Made by a program: the position numbers and the translations under genes. The notes under the pieces are model-generated. The model was given only the letters and a program-made list of their open reading frames with translations, was not told where the DNA came from and ran no database searches. From the NCBI GenBank assembly GCA_003165095.1, contig PLSH01000217.1:4095-16291 (forward strand): DNA of 12,197 bases, in the 5' to 3' direction. Below are positions 1-7,345 of this stretch, in pieces (the first letter of the stretch is position 1; every line of letters starts with the position of its first letter). Source of the DNA: Acidobacteriaceae bacterium. Its GTDB lineage: Bacteria; Acidobacteriota; Terriglobia; Terriglobales; Acidobacteriaceae.

Positions 1-1385
1 GGAAACTCCTCGAACTCCTGGCGGATATGGGCGGCCTCGGCAGCCTGCAGGAGTTCCTCGGCACTGGCGTGGGGCGCCCCGAAGGCAAGGTTTTCGCGGA
101 TGGTTTCGCTGAAGAGGAAGGTTTCCTGGGGCACCATGCCGATGTTGCGGCGCAGCACGGCAAGCGGAAATTCGCGCACCGGGCGGTCATCGATGAAGAG
201 CGTTCCCTCGGGAGCTTCGTAAAGGCGCGAAATGAGATTGACGAGCGTCGACTTGCCTGAGCCGGTGGGGCCGACAATAGCCAGGCTGGAGCCAGCGGGG
301 ATGCGCAGCGAGATATCGCGCAGTACCGGAGTTTCGTCGTAACTGAAATTGAGGTGGCGGAGTTCAATCTCTCCCTTTAGCACAAATTCCGGTCCAAAAG
401 GAAAATCCACGGATTGGCGGTCGTCGATAGCCGGCTCGGCCTGGAGCAGTTCGTCGATGCGCTTCACCGAAGCGGTGCCGCGCTGGAAGATATTGATTAC
501 CCAGCCGATGGCGATGATGGGCCAGATGAGCTGGATCATATAAGTGTTGAAGGCGACGAAATCACCCACCGAGATGCGATGGGCAATGACCAGGTGTCCG
601 CCGGCCAGCAGTGTGATGATCATGGAGACGCCGAGGATGAACTCGAGCGTGGGCCACAGCATGCCCATAAGCTGAACCAGGCGCAGGGCGCGGCGAATGT
701 ACTCACGATTGAGGCGTTCAAAGAGGCCGATTTCAGAGACTTCGCGGGCGAAGGCGCGGATGAGGCGCACGCCGGAGTAGTTTTCCTGAGCCTGCGCGGA
801 GATATCGGAAAAGCTGGCCTGGATGCGCTCAAAGCGGGTATGGATTCTGCTGCCGAAGTACTGGATGAGGATGCTGGCAAAGGGCATGGGCGCCAGGGCC
901 ACGAGGGTGAGATAGGGGCTAATGCGCAGCAGGTAACAAAGGGCGAAGACGCTGAGGAAGAGCGTGTTGGCGCTGTACATGAGCGCCGGGCCAAGCAACA
1001 TGCGGACCGCGTTCAGGTCGTTAGTCATGCGGGCCATGATGTCGCCGGTGCGGTAACGCTGGTAGAAGCCTGAGTCCTGCAACTCGAGTTTGCGGAAAAG
1101 GTCGTTGCGGATGTCGAATTCGATTTCGCGCGAGATGCCAATGAGAATCCAGCGCTGTGCGTAGAGGAAGATGCCTTTCCCGAGTGAGATGGCGACGAGC
1201 AGGCTAGCGAAAAGGAGAATCCGCTCCCGGGCCACTCCTTTGCCGAGCGCATCGACGGCTTTGCCCAGGACTCTGGGAAACTGCACGGCGATGGCGTTGG
1301 TGGCAATACACGAGAGGGTGCCCCACACATATCCCATGCGGTAACGGCGCATGTAAGTGAAGAGCGGGGCCAGATCGCGCAACAT
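1..1385 (-). CDS. ABC exporter (fused TMD-NBD), MdlA-like, C-terminus outside window
   Basis: This is an inner-membrane half-transporter with the transmembrane domain fused to the ATPase. About 461 codons are present, of roughly 580-600 usual for the family. It starts at the ATG at 1385 (MLRDLAPLFTYMRR). The membrane domain spans about residues 16-310 and carries the exporter motif YRTGDIMARMTND. The ATPase shows Walker A GPTGSGKST (about 372-380) and a Q-loop VPQE with Q420. The window ends at EELLQAAEAAHIRQEFEEF, before the LSGGQ signature and Walker B. Compared from memory, GPTGSGKST, FYxRxRTGDxMARxTND, FLFS-T and the NIFQRGTASVKRI segment before the ATPase fit MdlA/YheI-type exporters better than MsbA (GRSGSGKST). 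Such proteins often work as heterodimers, so a partner could lie further left. It follows lptFG by 57 bases in the same direction, so an LPS or lipid substrate is also possible. The family is certain; the substrate is not known. Confidence 0.93.
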   Translation of the reverse strand, partial: MLRDLAPLFTYMRRYRMGYVWGTLSCIATNAIAVQFPRVLGKAVDALGKGVARERILLFASLLVAISLGKGIFLYAQRWILIGISREIEFDIRNDLFRKLELQDSGFYQRYRTGDIMARMTNDLNAVRMLLGPALMYSANTLFLSVFALCYLLRISPYLTLVALAPMPFASILIQYFGSRIHTRFERIQASFSDISAQAQENYSGVRLIRAFAREVSEIGLFERLNREYIRRALRLVQLMGMLWPTLEFILGVSMIITLLAGGHLVIAHRISVGDFVAFNTYMIQLIWPIIAIGWVINIFQRGTASVKRIDELLQAEPAIDDRQSVDFPFGPEFVLKGEIELRHLNFSYDETPVLRDISLRIPAGSSLAIVGPTGSGKSTLVNLISRLYEAPEGTLFIDDRPVREFPLAVLRRNIGMVPQETFLFSETIRENLAFGAPHASAEELLQAAEAAHIRQEFEEF

Positions 1386-1442
1386 GGATTCATTGTACGA
1401 GGTCGCGCGGTCAGGCAACGACGAACGGAGGACGGAACCGCG

Positions 1443-3818
1443 TTACGTGGGCGTGCGCAGCAGCAGGTAGCCGCCCACCAGGCCGAACAGAACGTCGGAC
1501 GACCAGGCGGCCATCGCGGCGGGAAGGTAATTGACGTTGCCCATGGCGCCGAAGAGGCCGTCGACGACGTAGTAGGCCAGGGCGACGGCGATGGCAATGG
1601 CGATAGCGGAAAGCGATCCGCGGCGACCCATGGAAAGTGCGAAGGGGATGGCGAGCACGGCCATGACCACGGCGACGAGCGGGTAGGCAAGCTTGTGCCA
1701 CAGCGCGACGCGGAGGCGCATGGTATCAAATCCGCTCTGGCGCAGGTCGCGGATGTAGCGATCGAGCTGGCCGAAGTTCATCTCCTGGGACTGCAGGTCT
1801 TCCTTGAAATTGAAGTAGTCGGGCGGCTCGTGGATCTCAGAGAACGACGTGTCAAGGAAGTCACGATATGTGGTCACATTGGCGCCCTGGAGGTCGCGCT
1901 CCCAGCCGTTTTGAAAGCGCCAGGAGCCGGAATCATCGTCCCAGAACGCCCGCGTAGCAAAGATGCGCCGCGAAAGCTGGAAGGTGGCGGGATCGAACTC
2001 GAAGATGGAGAGATTGCCGAACTCTTTGCGCTCCGAATCGAAGAACTGGTAGTAAAAGATGCGTCCGGGCTCGCCGGGACGGGGCTGGCCAAATATCCAC
2101 TTATGTTCGGGACGAAGGAATGTCTGCGGCGGACGGCCCTTGATTACGGAGCGCAAGGCCTCCTGTTTGCGGTTGGCTTGGGGCAGATAGTACTGGTCGA
2201 AGAGAAAGAGGCTGACGGCGAGGATGGCGGCGATGGAGACGATGGGAATGACGAGCCGGTAGAGGCTGATGCCGGTGGCTTTCATAGCAATGATCTCGCT
2301 GTTGCGGTTCAGGACGCCGAATACGACGAGTGCGGCGATGAGCACGGCCAGTGGTGCGATCTGGTAGATCATGCTGGGGGTAAGATTGACGAGATAGTCG
2401 CCGACGGTGGTGAGGTGAATGTGGTTGCGGAGTATGTCGCCGACAAGATCGAAGAACGTGAAAACGATCATGAGTAGGACGAAGCCCGCCTGCACGAGAA
2501 GGAACATATTGATGAATTCGCGCACCACATATTCGTCGAGAATGCGCGGAAAGGTGTTTCGGGAGTGGATTCGCAGCGGGCGCGTCTGGAATTTGCTCAA
2601 CAGACCGGTAAGCCCGGTTCCGTTGGGTCTTGACCCATTCAGCCTGGGTTGGGATGCGGGCTTGAATCTGGGCCATTGCGAGGCCCAGCCCGCAAATGCG
2701 GAGAGGACACGGCCGCCGCTGGCCATCTGCCAAAGCAGGAACAGGCCTGCGCCGGCGAAAAGCAGATTGGCGGACCAGACAGCGAAGAAAGCCGGGAGCC
2801 TGTTTTGCCGGCCCAGGGCGATGCCGGTAGATGAGAGGAAGTAATAGACAAAGACCAGGAGGATGGTGAATACGAAGCCCGAGCTTTTGCCGCCGCGACG
2901 CGAGGCAACGCCGAGCGGCACTCCCACCAGCATGAGTACAAGGCAAGCGGCGGGAAAGGCAAAGCGGCTGTGCAGCTCGATGAGGAAGCGCTTGGCGTCA
3001 GGGCCGCTTTTGGGATCGCGGATACGCTCAAGCAGGGTCCTCAATGGCAGCGCATAGATGACCGTGTCCAACCGCCCCAGATGAATATCGCTCTGCGCGC
3101 TGAGCTCGAGAGGACGGTCGGTGATAGTGAAGGCTGTAATTTTGTATTGGTCGGGCTGACCGTCGACCGTTTCATTTTCCGCTCCATTGCGCAGGCGCAT
3201 GAGCAGTTCCTGGCTGCCATCACTCACGACGGTTGCAGTAGCGGCGGTGGTGATGGTGGGGTTGGCGGGATCGGAGACATCGGCCATGAAGACCTGGTCC
3301 CAATTGGATGGACCGGCCCCGGAGTGAACATTCTGCACGTAGAGGACAAAGTTGCGAAAATCCTCGTAGAACACACGGGGCTGGATCTCGTAAGAAGCCT
3401 GCGAGGTTTCAAGGGCCTGTTCCATCTCCAGGATGGCCTGATTGGCGCGCGGGGCCAGATAGAGTGAATTGGCAAGGCCCAGCAGAGTGCCGCCGATGGC
3501 CACGATGGAGGAGACGCGCACGAAGTAGCCAATACCCAGGCCGGAGGCGCGCATTGCGATGATTTCGCTGTCGGAGGCCAGGCGGGAGAGCCCCAAAAGC
3601 ACGCCTACCAGTACCGCCATGGGGATGGTGACCCGAAACAGATTGGGCAGCGTGAAGAGAAATACCTCCATCACATTGCTGAGCGTAGAGCTGTTGCGCA
3701 CCACAACTTCCAGGATGTGAGGAAGCTGGGGCATGAAAAGGATGAAGGTGAAGAGCGCACACCCGATGAGTGTGTGGGAGAGGATTTCGCCGAGGATGTA
3801 GCGGGTAAGGATGCGCAC
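1443..3818 (-). CDS. lptFG: LptF-LptG fused LPS export permease
   Basis: This is the membrane permease of the Lpt machine, which extracts lipopolysaccharide from the inner membrane using the LptB ATPase. The 791-residue product is two YjgP/YjgQ permeases in one chain; separate LptF and LptG are each about 360 residues. Half 1 (about 1-365) has membrane helices near 8-28, 54-77, 98-121, 287-304, 314-336 and 343-363, with a periplasmic domain between. A linker of about 55 residues (about 370-425) is rich in Pro, Gly and Arg. Half 2 (about 426-791) repeats the layout, with helices near 434-456, 482-504, 521-545, 708-727, 735-757 and 763-787. The motif SEIIAMRASG (84-93) recurs as SEIIAMKATG (507-516); this segment corresponds to the cytoplasmic region thought to contact LptB. 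The start is GTG at 3818 (MRILTRYILGE), 35 bases after the copA remnant stop, with only a weak ribosome site. It is probably in one transcript with the ABC exporter downstream. Confidence 0.93.
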   Translation of the reverse strand: MRILTRYILGEILSHTLIGCALFTFILFMPQLPHILEVVVRNSSTLSNVMEVFLFTLPNLFRVTIPMAVLVGVLLGLSRLASDSEIIAMRASGLGIGYFVRVSSIVAIGGTLLGLANSLYLAPRANQAILEMEQALETSQASYEIQPRVFYEDFRNFVLYVQNVHSGAGPSNWDQVFMADVSDPANPTITTAATATVVSDGSQELLMRLRNGAENETVDGQPDQYKITAFTITDRPLELSAQSDIHLGRLDTVIYALPLRTLLERIRDPKSGPDAKRFLIELHSRFAFPAACLVLMLVGVPLGVASRRGGKSSGFVFTILLVFVYYFLSSTGIALGRQNRLPAFFAVWSANLLFAGAGLFLLWQMASGGRVLSAFAGWASQWPRFKPASQPRLNGSRPNGTGLTGLLSKFQTRPLRIHSRNTFPRILDEYVVREFINMFLLVQAGFVLLMIVFTFFDLVGDILRNHIHLTTVGDYLVNLTPSMIYQIAPLAVLIAALVVFGVLNRNSEIIAMKATGISLYRLVIPIVSIAAILAVSLFLFDQYYLPQANRKQEALRSVIKGRPPQTFLRPEHKWIFGQPRPGEPGRIFYYQFFDSERKEFGNLSIFEFDPATFQLSRRIFATRAFWDDDSGSWRFQNGWERDLQGANVTTYRDFLDTSFSEIHEPPDYFNFKEDLQSQEMNFGQLDRYIRDLRQSGFDTMRLRVALWHKLAYPLVAVVMAVLAIPFALSMGRRGSLSAIAIAIAVALAYYVVDGLFGAMGNVNYLPAAMAAWSSDVLFGLVGGYLLLRTPT

Positions 3819-3853
3819 GAGCGGGCTCTGACGATAGTTTAGCTTGCCTGGGC

Positions 3854-4436
3854 TTAGCTCGCTTGCGCAGCGGCTGGTTGCCAGCGCCGCAGGCGCAGGC
3901 TGTTGGCCAGAACGCAGACGGAGCTGAGCGCCATGGCGGCGGCGGCCAGCCAGGGCGTGAGCAGAATGTGGAAGGCCGGATAGAGCAGCCCGGCGGCCAG
4001 CGGGATGCCGAGTATGTTGTAACCGGCGGCCCAGAAGAGGTTCTGGCGCATGACGCGCAATGTTGAACGAGCCAGGGCGATCGCGGTGGGAATTGCGGAG
4101 GGTTGAATGCGCAGGAGCAGGACGTCGCCGGCTTCCTGGGCGAGGTCGGCTCCGGACCCAATGGCGATGCCCGCATCAGCCTGGGCCAGCGCGGCAGCGT
4201 CGTTGATGCCGTCGCCGACCATGGCAACGCGCAGTCCGGATTGCTGCAAAGCGCGAATGTGGGCCAGTTTGCCGGCCGGATCGAGTGCGGCCTGAACCTC
4301 TGTGATTCCTGCCTGGCGGGCAATGGGCGCGGCGGCGGCGGCCGAGTCACCGGTGAGCATCAGGACGCGGAGACCGGCCTGGCGCAGAGCGGCGACGGCC
4401 TGGGCGGCACCGTGCATGGATTCATCCGCAATTCCC
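3854..4436 (-). pseudogene. copA: C-terminal remnant of a Cu+-transporting P1B ATPase (CopA)
   Basis: This is a remnant of a copper-export ATPase. About 190 codons match the end of CopA (normally about 700-830 residues). Counting from the Met at 4417, it keeps the P-domain motif LTGDS (TGD 22-24), a Lys at 50, and GDGINDAAALAQAD (68-81). The last two membrane helices follow (about 129-149 and 153-173). Their YN (133-134) and MALSS (162-166) are the Cu+-class metal-site signatures. The metal-binding domain, the first six helices with CPC, the A-domain and the DKTG phosphorylation site are all absent. CopA-like sequence stops at about 4436 (GIADES). Beyond that the frame stays open to 4690, but only as the antisense of the Nudix gene. 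It cannot pump ions. No stop or frameshift interrupts the retained part, so the truncation may be recent, or a short product from 4417 may be made. I see no insertion sequence at the break. Confidence 0.85.
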
Positions 4437-4496
4437 GGTTGCGGTCCCGGTTTCCAGGTTGTGGGACTATACAGTGCAGGCACTATCGTAAGAAGC

Positions 4497-4949
4497 ATGC
4501 AGAGAGAATTCCCGTTGGCGCCGCTGGTTGGTGTGGGCGCGGTGATCGTGAAGGAGGGCCGCGTGTTGCTGGTGCAGCGCGGCAGCGAGCCGCTGAAGGG
4601 CCATTGGACGCTGCCCGGAGGAGTGCTTGAAGTAGGCGAATCGCTCACCGATGCGGTGGTACGCGAGGTGATGGAAGAGACCGGGCTCAAAGTGGAACCG
4701 CTGGAACTGATTGAGCTTCTGGACAGGATTCTCCGGGAAGGCGAGCGGGTGAGATTTCACTACGTGATAGCCGATTACCTTTGCCGTGTGACGGGCGGCG
4801 CATTGCAGGCCGCGTCGGATGCGGATGCGGTGCGATGGGTGGAGAGGGCGGAATGGAACAGCCACAGCGCGCAGGCGCTGGATCCGATAACGGTGCGGGT
4901 GATGGAGCGAGGCTGGCAGCGGGCACAAGCGCTCCAAAATGAGCGATAA
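4497..4949 (+). CDS. Nudix hydrolase, MutT/ADP-ribose pyrophosphatase-like
   Basis: This is a small cytoplasmic pyrophosphohydrolase of 150 residues. Enzymes of this family cleave nucleoside diphosphates linked to another group, such as ADP-ribose, oxidised dNTPs or nucleotide sugars. The Nudix box is complete at residues 42-64, in the order G, five residues, E, seven residues, then REVMEETGL; its glutamates bind Mg2+. The preceding GHWTLPGG is typical of MutT/ADPRase-like members. I chose the ATG at 4497 (MQREFPLAPLVGVGAVIV) because the fold's first strand starts at VGVGAVIV. The same frame is open back to 4302, but that part is antisense to the copA remnant. The ribosome site (GTAAGAAG) is weak. 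The alpha/beta hydrolase gene follows 25 bases downstream, so the two are probably co-transcribed. The substrate cannot be read from the sequence. Confidence 0.9.
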   Translation: MQREFPLAPLVGVGAVIVKEGRVLLVQRGSEPLKGHWTLPGGVLEVGESLTDAVVREVMEETGLKVEPLELIELLDRILREGERVRFHYVIADYLCRVTGGALQAASDADAVRWVERAEWNSHSAQALDPITVRVMERGWQRAQALQNER

Positions 4950-4974
4950 GGAAAGGATCAATGGGGGAAGAACG

Positions 4975-5883
4975 ATGAGATTGGCGAGGAGGGTGGTTTG
5001 GACTGTGGCTGCGCTCGCTGTCGCTGCCGGGATCGGATTCTGGCTGCGGCCGGTGAGTTACTTCGATGGGAGCATGTATCTTCGCGAGGCGTTCACTGGA
5101 GTCGAAAACCGGACCGTACTGGTTCAAGGGCGTCGCGTCCACTACCTCATCGAAGGTCCGGCGAACGGCCAGGCGGTGGTGCTGGTGCATGGCCTGGGGG
5201 GACGCGCAGAAGATTGGCGAAATCTGGCGCCGTATCTCGCCAAGGCGGGGTTTCGCGTGTATATGCCCGACCTGCCGGGGTATGGCCGCAGCGAGAGACC
5301 GGCAGACTTTTCGTATTCTGTGCGCGACGAAGCCAGTGTCGTGATTGGTTTCATGGATGCGCTGGGGCTGAAGCAGGTGGACCTGGGCGGCTGGTCGATG
5401 GGCGGATGGATTGTGCAGATAATTGCAAACGAAGCTCCCGGCCGGGTCGCGCGGCTGATGCTGTTCGATTCGGCTGGAATCTACGCCGTTCCTGACTGGG
5501 ATACGCAGCTGTTTATGCCTGCGAATGTCGAACAGGTGGGACAACTCGAAGCACTGTTGATGCCCCATCCGCCGAATATGCCGGGGTTTGTGGCCCGGGA
5601 CATTCTGCGCCTCTCGATCGAGCATCGAAGGGTGGTACAGCGGGCGATGGCGGCCATGCTAACCGGGCGGGATGTTACCGACAACATGCTGCCGGAGATG
5701 AAAATGCCGGTGCTGATCTTGTGGGGCGCGGAAGACCGGATCACGCCACTCAATCTGGCCGAAAAGATGCATCGGCTGGTTCCGCAGTCGGAGCTGGACG
5801 TAGTTGCCGGGTGCGGACACCTGGCGCCGGTTCAGTGCGCCGGCGAAATAGGGCCAAGGGTAGCTGCGTTCTTGCAGCAGTAG
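4975..5883 (+). CDS. Membrane-anchored alpha/beta hydrolase (lipase/esterase-like)
   Basis: This is a serine hydrolase of 302 residues. An N-terminal hydrophobic segment (about 7-24, after MRLARR) should act as a signal anchor, placing the enzyme on the periplasmic side. The fold shows the oxyanion-region HG in VLVHGLGG (72-73), the strand DLPGYGRSERP (99-109), nucleophile Ser141 in GGWSMGG, probable acid Asp254 in LWGAEDRITP, and His282 in GCGHLAP. The pattern DLPG-GRSxRP with SMGG resembles monoacylglycerol lipase / ABHD6-type hydrolases, so a lipid or ester substrate is likely but unproven. The same frame opens at 4939 inside the Nudix gene. I prefer the ATG at 4975 because GGGGGAAG sits four bases upstream and the protein then begins directly with its anchor. 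It follows the Nudix gene by 25 bases. No clear terminator stem follows the stop. Confidence 0.9.
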   Translation: MRLARRVVWTVAALAVAAGIGFWLRPVSYFDGSMYLREAFTGVENRTVLVQGRRVHYLIEGPANGQAVVLVHGLGGRAEDWRNLAPYLAKAGFRVYMPDLPGYGRSERPADFSYSVRDEASVVIGFMDALGLKQVDLGGWSMGGWIVQIIANEAPGRVARLMLFDSAGIYAVPDWDTQLFMPANVEQVGQLEALLMPHPPNMPGFVARDILRLSIEHRRVVQRAMAAMLTGRDVTDNMLPEMKMPVLILWGAEDRITPLNLAEKMHRLVPQSELDVVAGCGHLAPVQCAGEIGPRVAAFLQQ

Positions 5884-5960
5884 CAGATTGAGATACGGCA
5901 CGGGCTGAACGCGCATTCAAGCGACACAGAAGAACAAGTAAAAAACTCACCAAAATCATC

Positions 5961-5990
5961 TTGACAATCAAGTGTACTATGCGTGATAGT
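5961..5990 (+). promoter_or_regulatory. Sigma-70-type promoter of the gntR-ABC operon
   Basis: A perfect -35 box TTGACA (5961-5966) is followed 18 bases later by GATAGT (5985-5990), matching four of six -10 consensus bases; TGATAG at spacing 17 is the alternative. A transcript would begin about 5996-5998, essentially on the GTG at 5997 that I choose as the gntR start. The region just upstream (5884-5960) is A-rich near 5930-5960 and shows no gene. Confidence 0.7.
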
Positions 5991-5994
5991 ACAC
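5972..5994. promoter_or_regulatory. Probable operator of the YtrA-type GntR repressor
   Basis: A perfect inverted repeat, GTGTACTAT (5972-5980) and ATAGTACAC (5986-5994), is separated by GCGTG. It covers the spacer and the -10 box, so a bound dimer would block RNA polymerase. The outer bases read GTGTA, 13 bases, TACAC. This matches the general form I recall for the Bacillus YtrA operator (AGTGTA-N13-TACACT). It sits at the first base pairs of the regulator's own gene, which indicates autorepression. The repeat is seen directly; the protein that binds it is inferred. Confidence 0.75.
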
Positions 5995-5996
5995 AT

Positions 5997-6407
5997 GTGA
6001 TTCCCTTCCGAGTGCAATTCCGAGCCGGCATCTCGATATTCGAGCAGGTGGTGTATGCGGCCAAGCGGGCGATGGTCGCGGGGCAGCTACGGCCGGGCGA
6101 TACCTTCCCATCGGTGCGGGCGCTGAGCAAAGAACTGAAGATCAACCCCAACACTGCGGCCAAGATTGTGGCCCACCTCATCAACGAGGGACTGCTCGAG
6201 AACCGCCCTGGGATTGGGACGGTGGTTGCGCGGTTGCCGGATGCGACCCGGAAAGAGCGGAGCCAGTTGCTGGGCCAGGAGATTGAAGAACTGGTGGTGG
6301 AGGCCAAGCGGCTTGGCATTGGCCTGGAAGAGACGATTGATTCCGTTGCAAAGCACTGGCAGCGTCTGGGCGGCGAGACAAAGGACGGAGGGCGCGAAGA
6401 GGAATGA
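5997..6407 (+). CDS. GntR-family transcriptional repressor, YtrA subfamily
   Basis: This is a DNA-binding repressor of 136 residues, small for GntR proteins, as is typical of the YtrA subfamily: a winged helix-turn-helix followed by a short helical dimerisation tail rather than a large ligand domain. The DNA-binding part covers about 10-77, with IFEQVVYAAKRAMVAGQL, PSVRALSKELKINPNTA (38-54) and the wing NRPGIGTVV. The tail (about 84-130) is helical and charged. I chose GTG at 5997, giving (M)IPFRVQFRAG, because YtrA-type proteins commonly begin MIPFxVxF. The frame is open to TTG at 5961 and ATG at 5979, but those lie inside the promoter and operator. No ribosome site precedes the GTG, consistent with a leaderless mRNA. 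Its stop overlaps the ATPase start by ATGA. It probably represses its own operon and is released by envelope stress or an antibiotic, by analogy only. Confidence 0.93.
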   Translation: MIPFRVQFRAGISIFEQVVYAAKRAMVAGQLRPGDTFPSVRALSKELKINPNTAAKIVAHLINEGLLENRPGIGTVVARLPDATRKERSQLLGQEIEELVVEAKRLGIGLEETIDSVAKHWQRLGGETKDGGREEE

Positions 6408-7345
6408 AGCTCATGATTCAAGCCGAGGGATTGACGAAAAGTTTCGGCCGGACCGCAGCGCTGAATGGCGTGGAACTGGCCGTGCCGGAGGGAGCGATCT
6501 ATGCGCTGGTGGGCGCCAACGGCGCGGGAAAGACCACCATCATCAAACTCCTGATGAATATTTTCCGGCCGACCGGAGGACAGTCGAGGGTTCTGGGAAT
6601 CGATTCGACGAGGCTTGCTGGAAAGGATTTCAACCGCATCGGGTACGTTTCAGAAAACCAGGAGATGCCGGAATGGATGACGGTGGGCGCAATGCTGGAA
6701 TACTGGCGGCCATTCTATCCGCGCTGGGACCGGGAACTGGAGCAGCAACTGATCGAGCAGTTTGACCTACCGCTAAAGCGCCCGCTCAAGCACTTATCGC
6801 GCGGGATGCGGATGAAGGCGGCATTTGCGAGCGCGCTGGCGTACCGGCCGGCGCTGATTGTACTCGATGAGCCGTTTACAGGGCTGGATCCGCTGGTGAG
6901 GGACGAATTGATTGAGGGATTGCTGGACCGGGCGCCGGAAACCACGATCTTCCTTTCGTCGCACGACCTGGCGGAGATCGAGAGCTTCTCAAGCCATGTG
7001 GGTTACCTGGCGGAGGGGCGAATGCTGTTTTCGGAAGAGATGGCATCACTCTCGGGACGGTTCCGCGAGGTGACGGTGACGATGGATGGTCCGGTTACTT
7101 TGCCCGCAAATCCTCCGGCGGATTGGCTCCAGGTTGAGGTGAACGGCGCGGTGGTCCGCTTTGTGCACAGCGGCTTTGCGGGCGACCCAACCGAGCGCGC
7201 GCTCAGGGAGGTGTTTCCATCGGCGCGCGATCTGTCGCTGGACCCGATACCCCTGCGTGCGATCTTTCTGGCGATCGCAAAAAGTCAGCGCACGCATACG
7301 CAATCCGCCGCCAGTCACACTCACTCCGGGAGGACGGAAGCATGA
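6404..7345 (+). CDS. ABC transporter ATP-binding protein (Ytr-like)
   Basis: This is the ATPase subunit that should drive the permease encoded next. It has 313 residues. Walker A is GANGAGKTT (37-45). The Q-loop reads GYVSENQEMPEWMTV, with Glu84 where Gln is usual, as in several COG1131 ATPases. The signature is LSRGMRMK (131-138), Walker B is LIVLDEP (151-157), and the switch His187 lies in SSHD. After about residue 215 a non-catalytic extension of about 95 residues follows, ending in a His/Thr/Ser-rich tail (THTQSAASHTHSGRTEA). Its start overlaps the gntR stop and its stop overlaps the permease start, both by ATGA, so translation is probably coupled. GAAGAGG lies just upstream of the ATG. 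The pairing with a GntR/YtrA repressor resembles Ytr-type systems induced by cell-wall antibiotics. The substrate is unknown. Confidence 0.94.
   Translation: MKLMIQAEGLTKSFGRTAALNGVELAVPEGAIYALVGANGAGKTTIIKLLMNIFRPTGGQSRVLGIDSTRLAGKDFNRIGYVSENQEMPEWMTVGAMLEYWRPFYPRWDRELEQQLIEQFDLPLKRPLKHLSRGMRMKAAFASALAYRPALIVLDEPFTGLDPLVRDELIEGLLDRAPETTIFLSSHDLAEIESFSSHVGYLAEGRMLFSEEMASLSGRFREVTVTMDGPVTLPANPPADWLQVEVNGAVVRFVHSGFAGDPTERALREVFPSARDLSLDPIPLRAIFLAIAKSQRTHTQSAASHTHSGRTEA

Noticed and set aside
1695..2477. Open frame of 260 codons on the plus strand
   Set aside because: It lies wholly opposite the lptFG gene and shows Asp/Glu/Gly-rich composition without any domain, as expected of a GC-rich shadow frame.
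4439..4473. Possible Nudix promoter: TTGCGG and TATACA
   Set aside because: The boxes are 23 bases apart, too far for a sigma-70 promoter, and no better -35 is at the right distance.
4302..4496. Longer start of the Nudix gene
   Set aside because: The added residues are antisense to the copA remnant and do not resemble a Nudix N-terminus; the fold begins just after the ATG at 4497.
3819..4500. Insertion sequence or attachment site as cause of the copA truncation
   Set aside because: No inverted terminal repeats, target duplication or transposase fragment could be seen around 4436.
4437..4690. Upstream extension of the copA frame on the minus strand
   Set aside because: The residues (Ser/Thr/Pro-rich, no CopA likeness) are the antisense of the Nudix gene, so the frame is open by chance.
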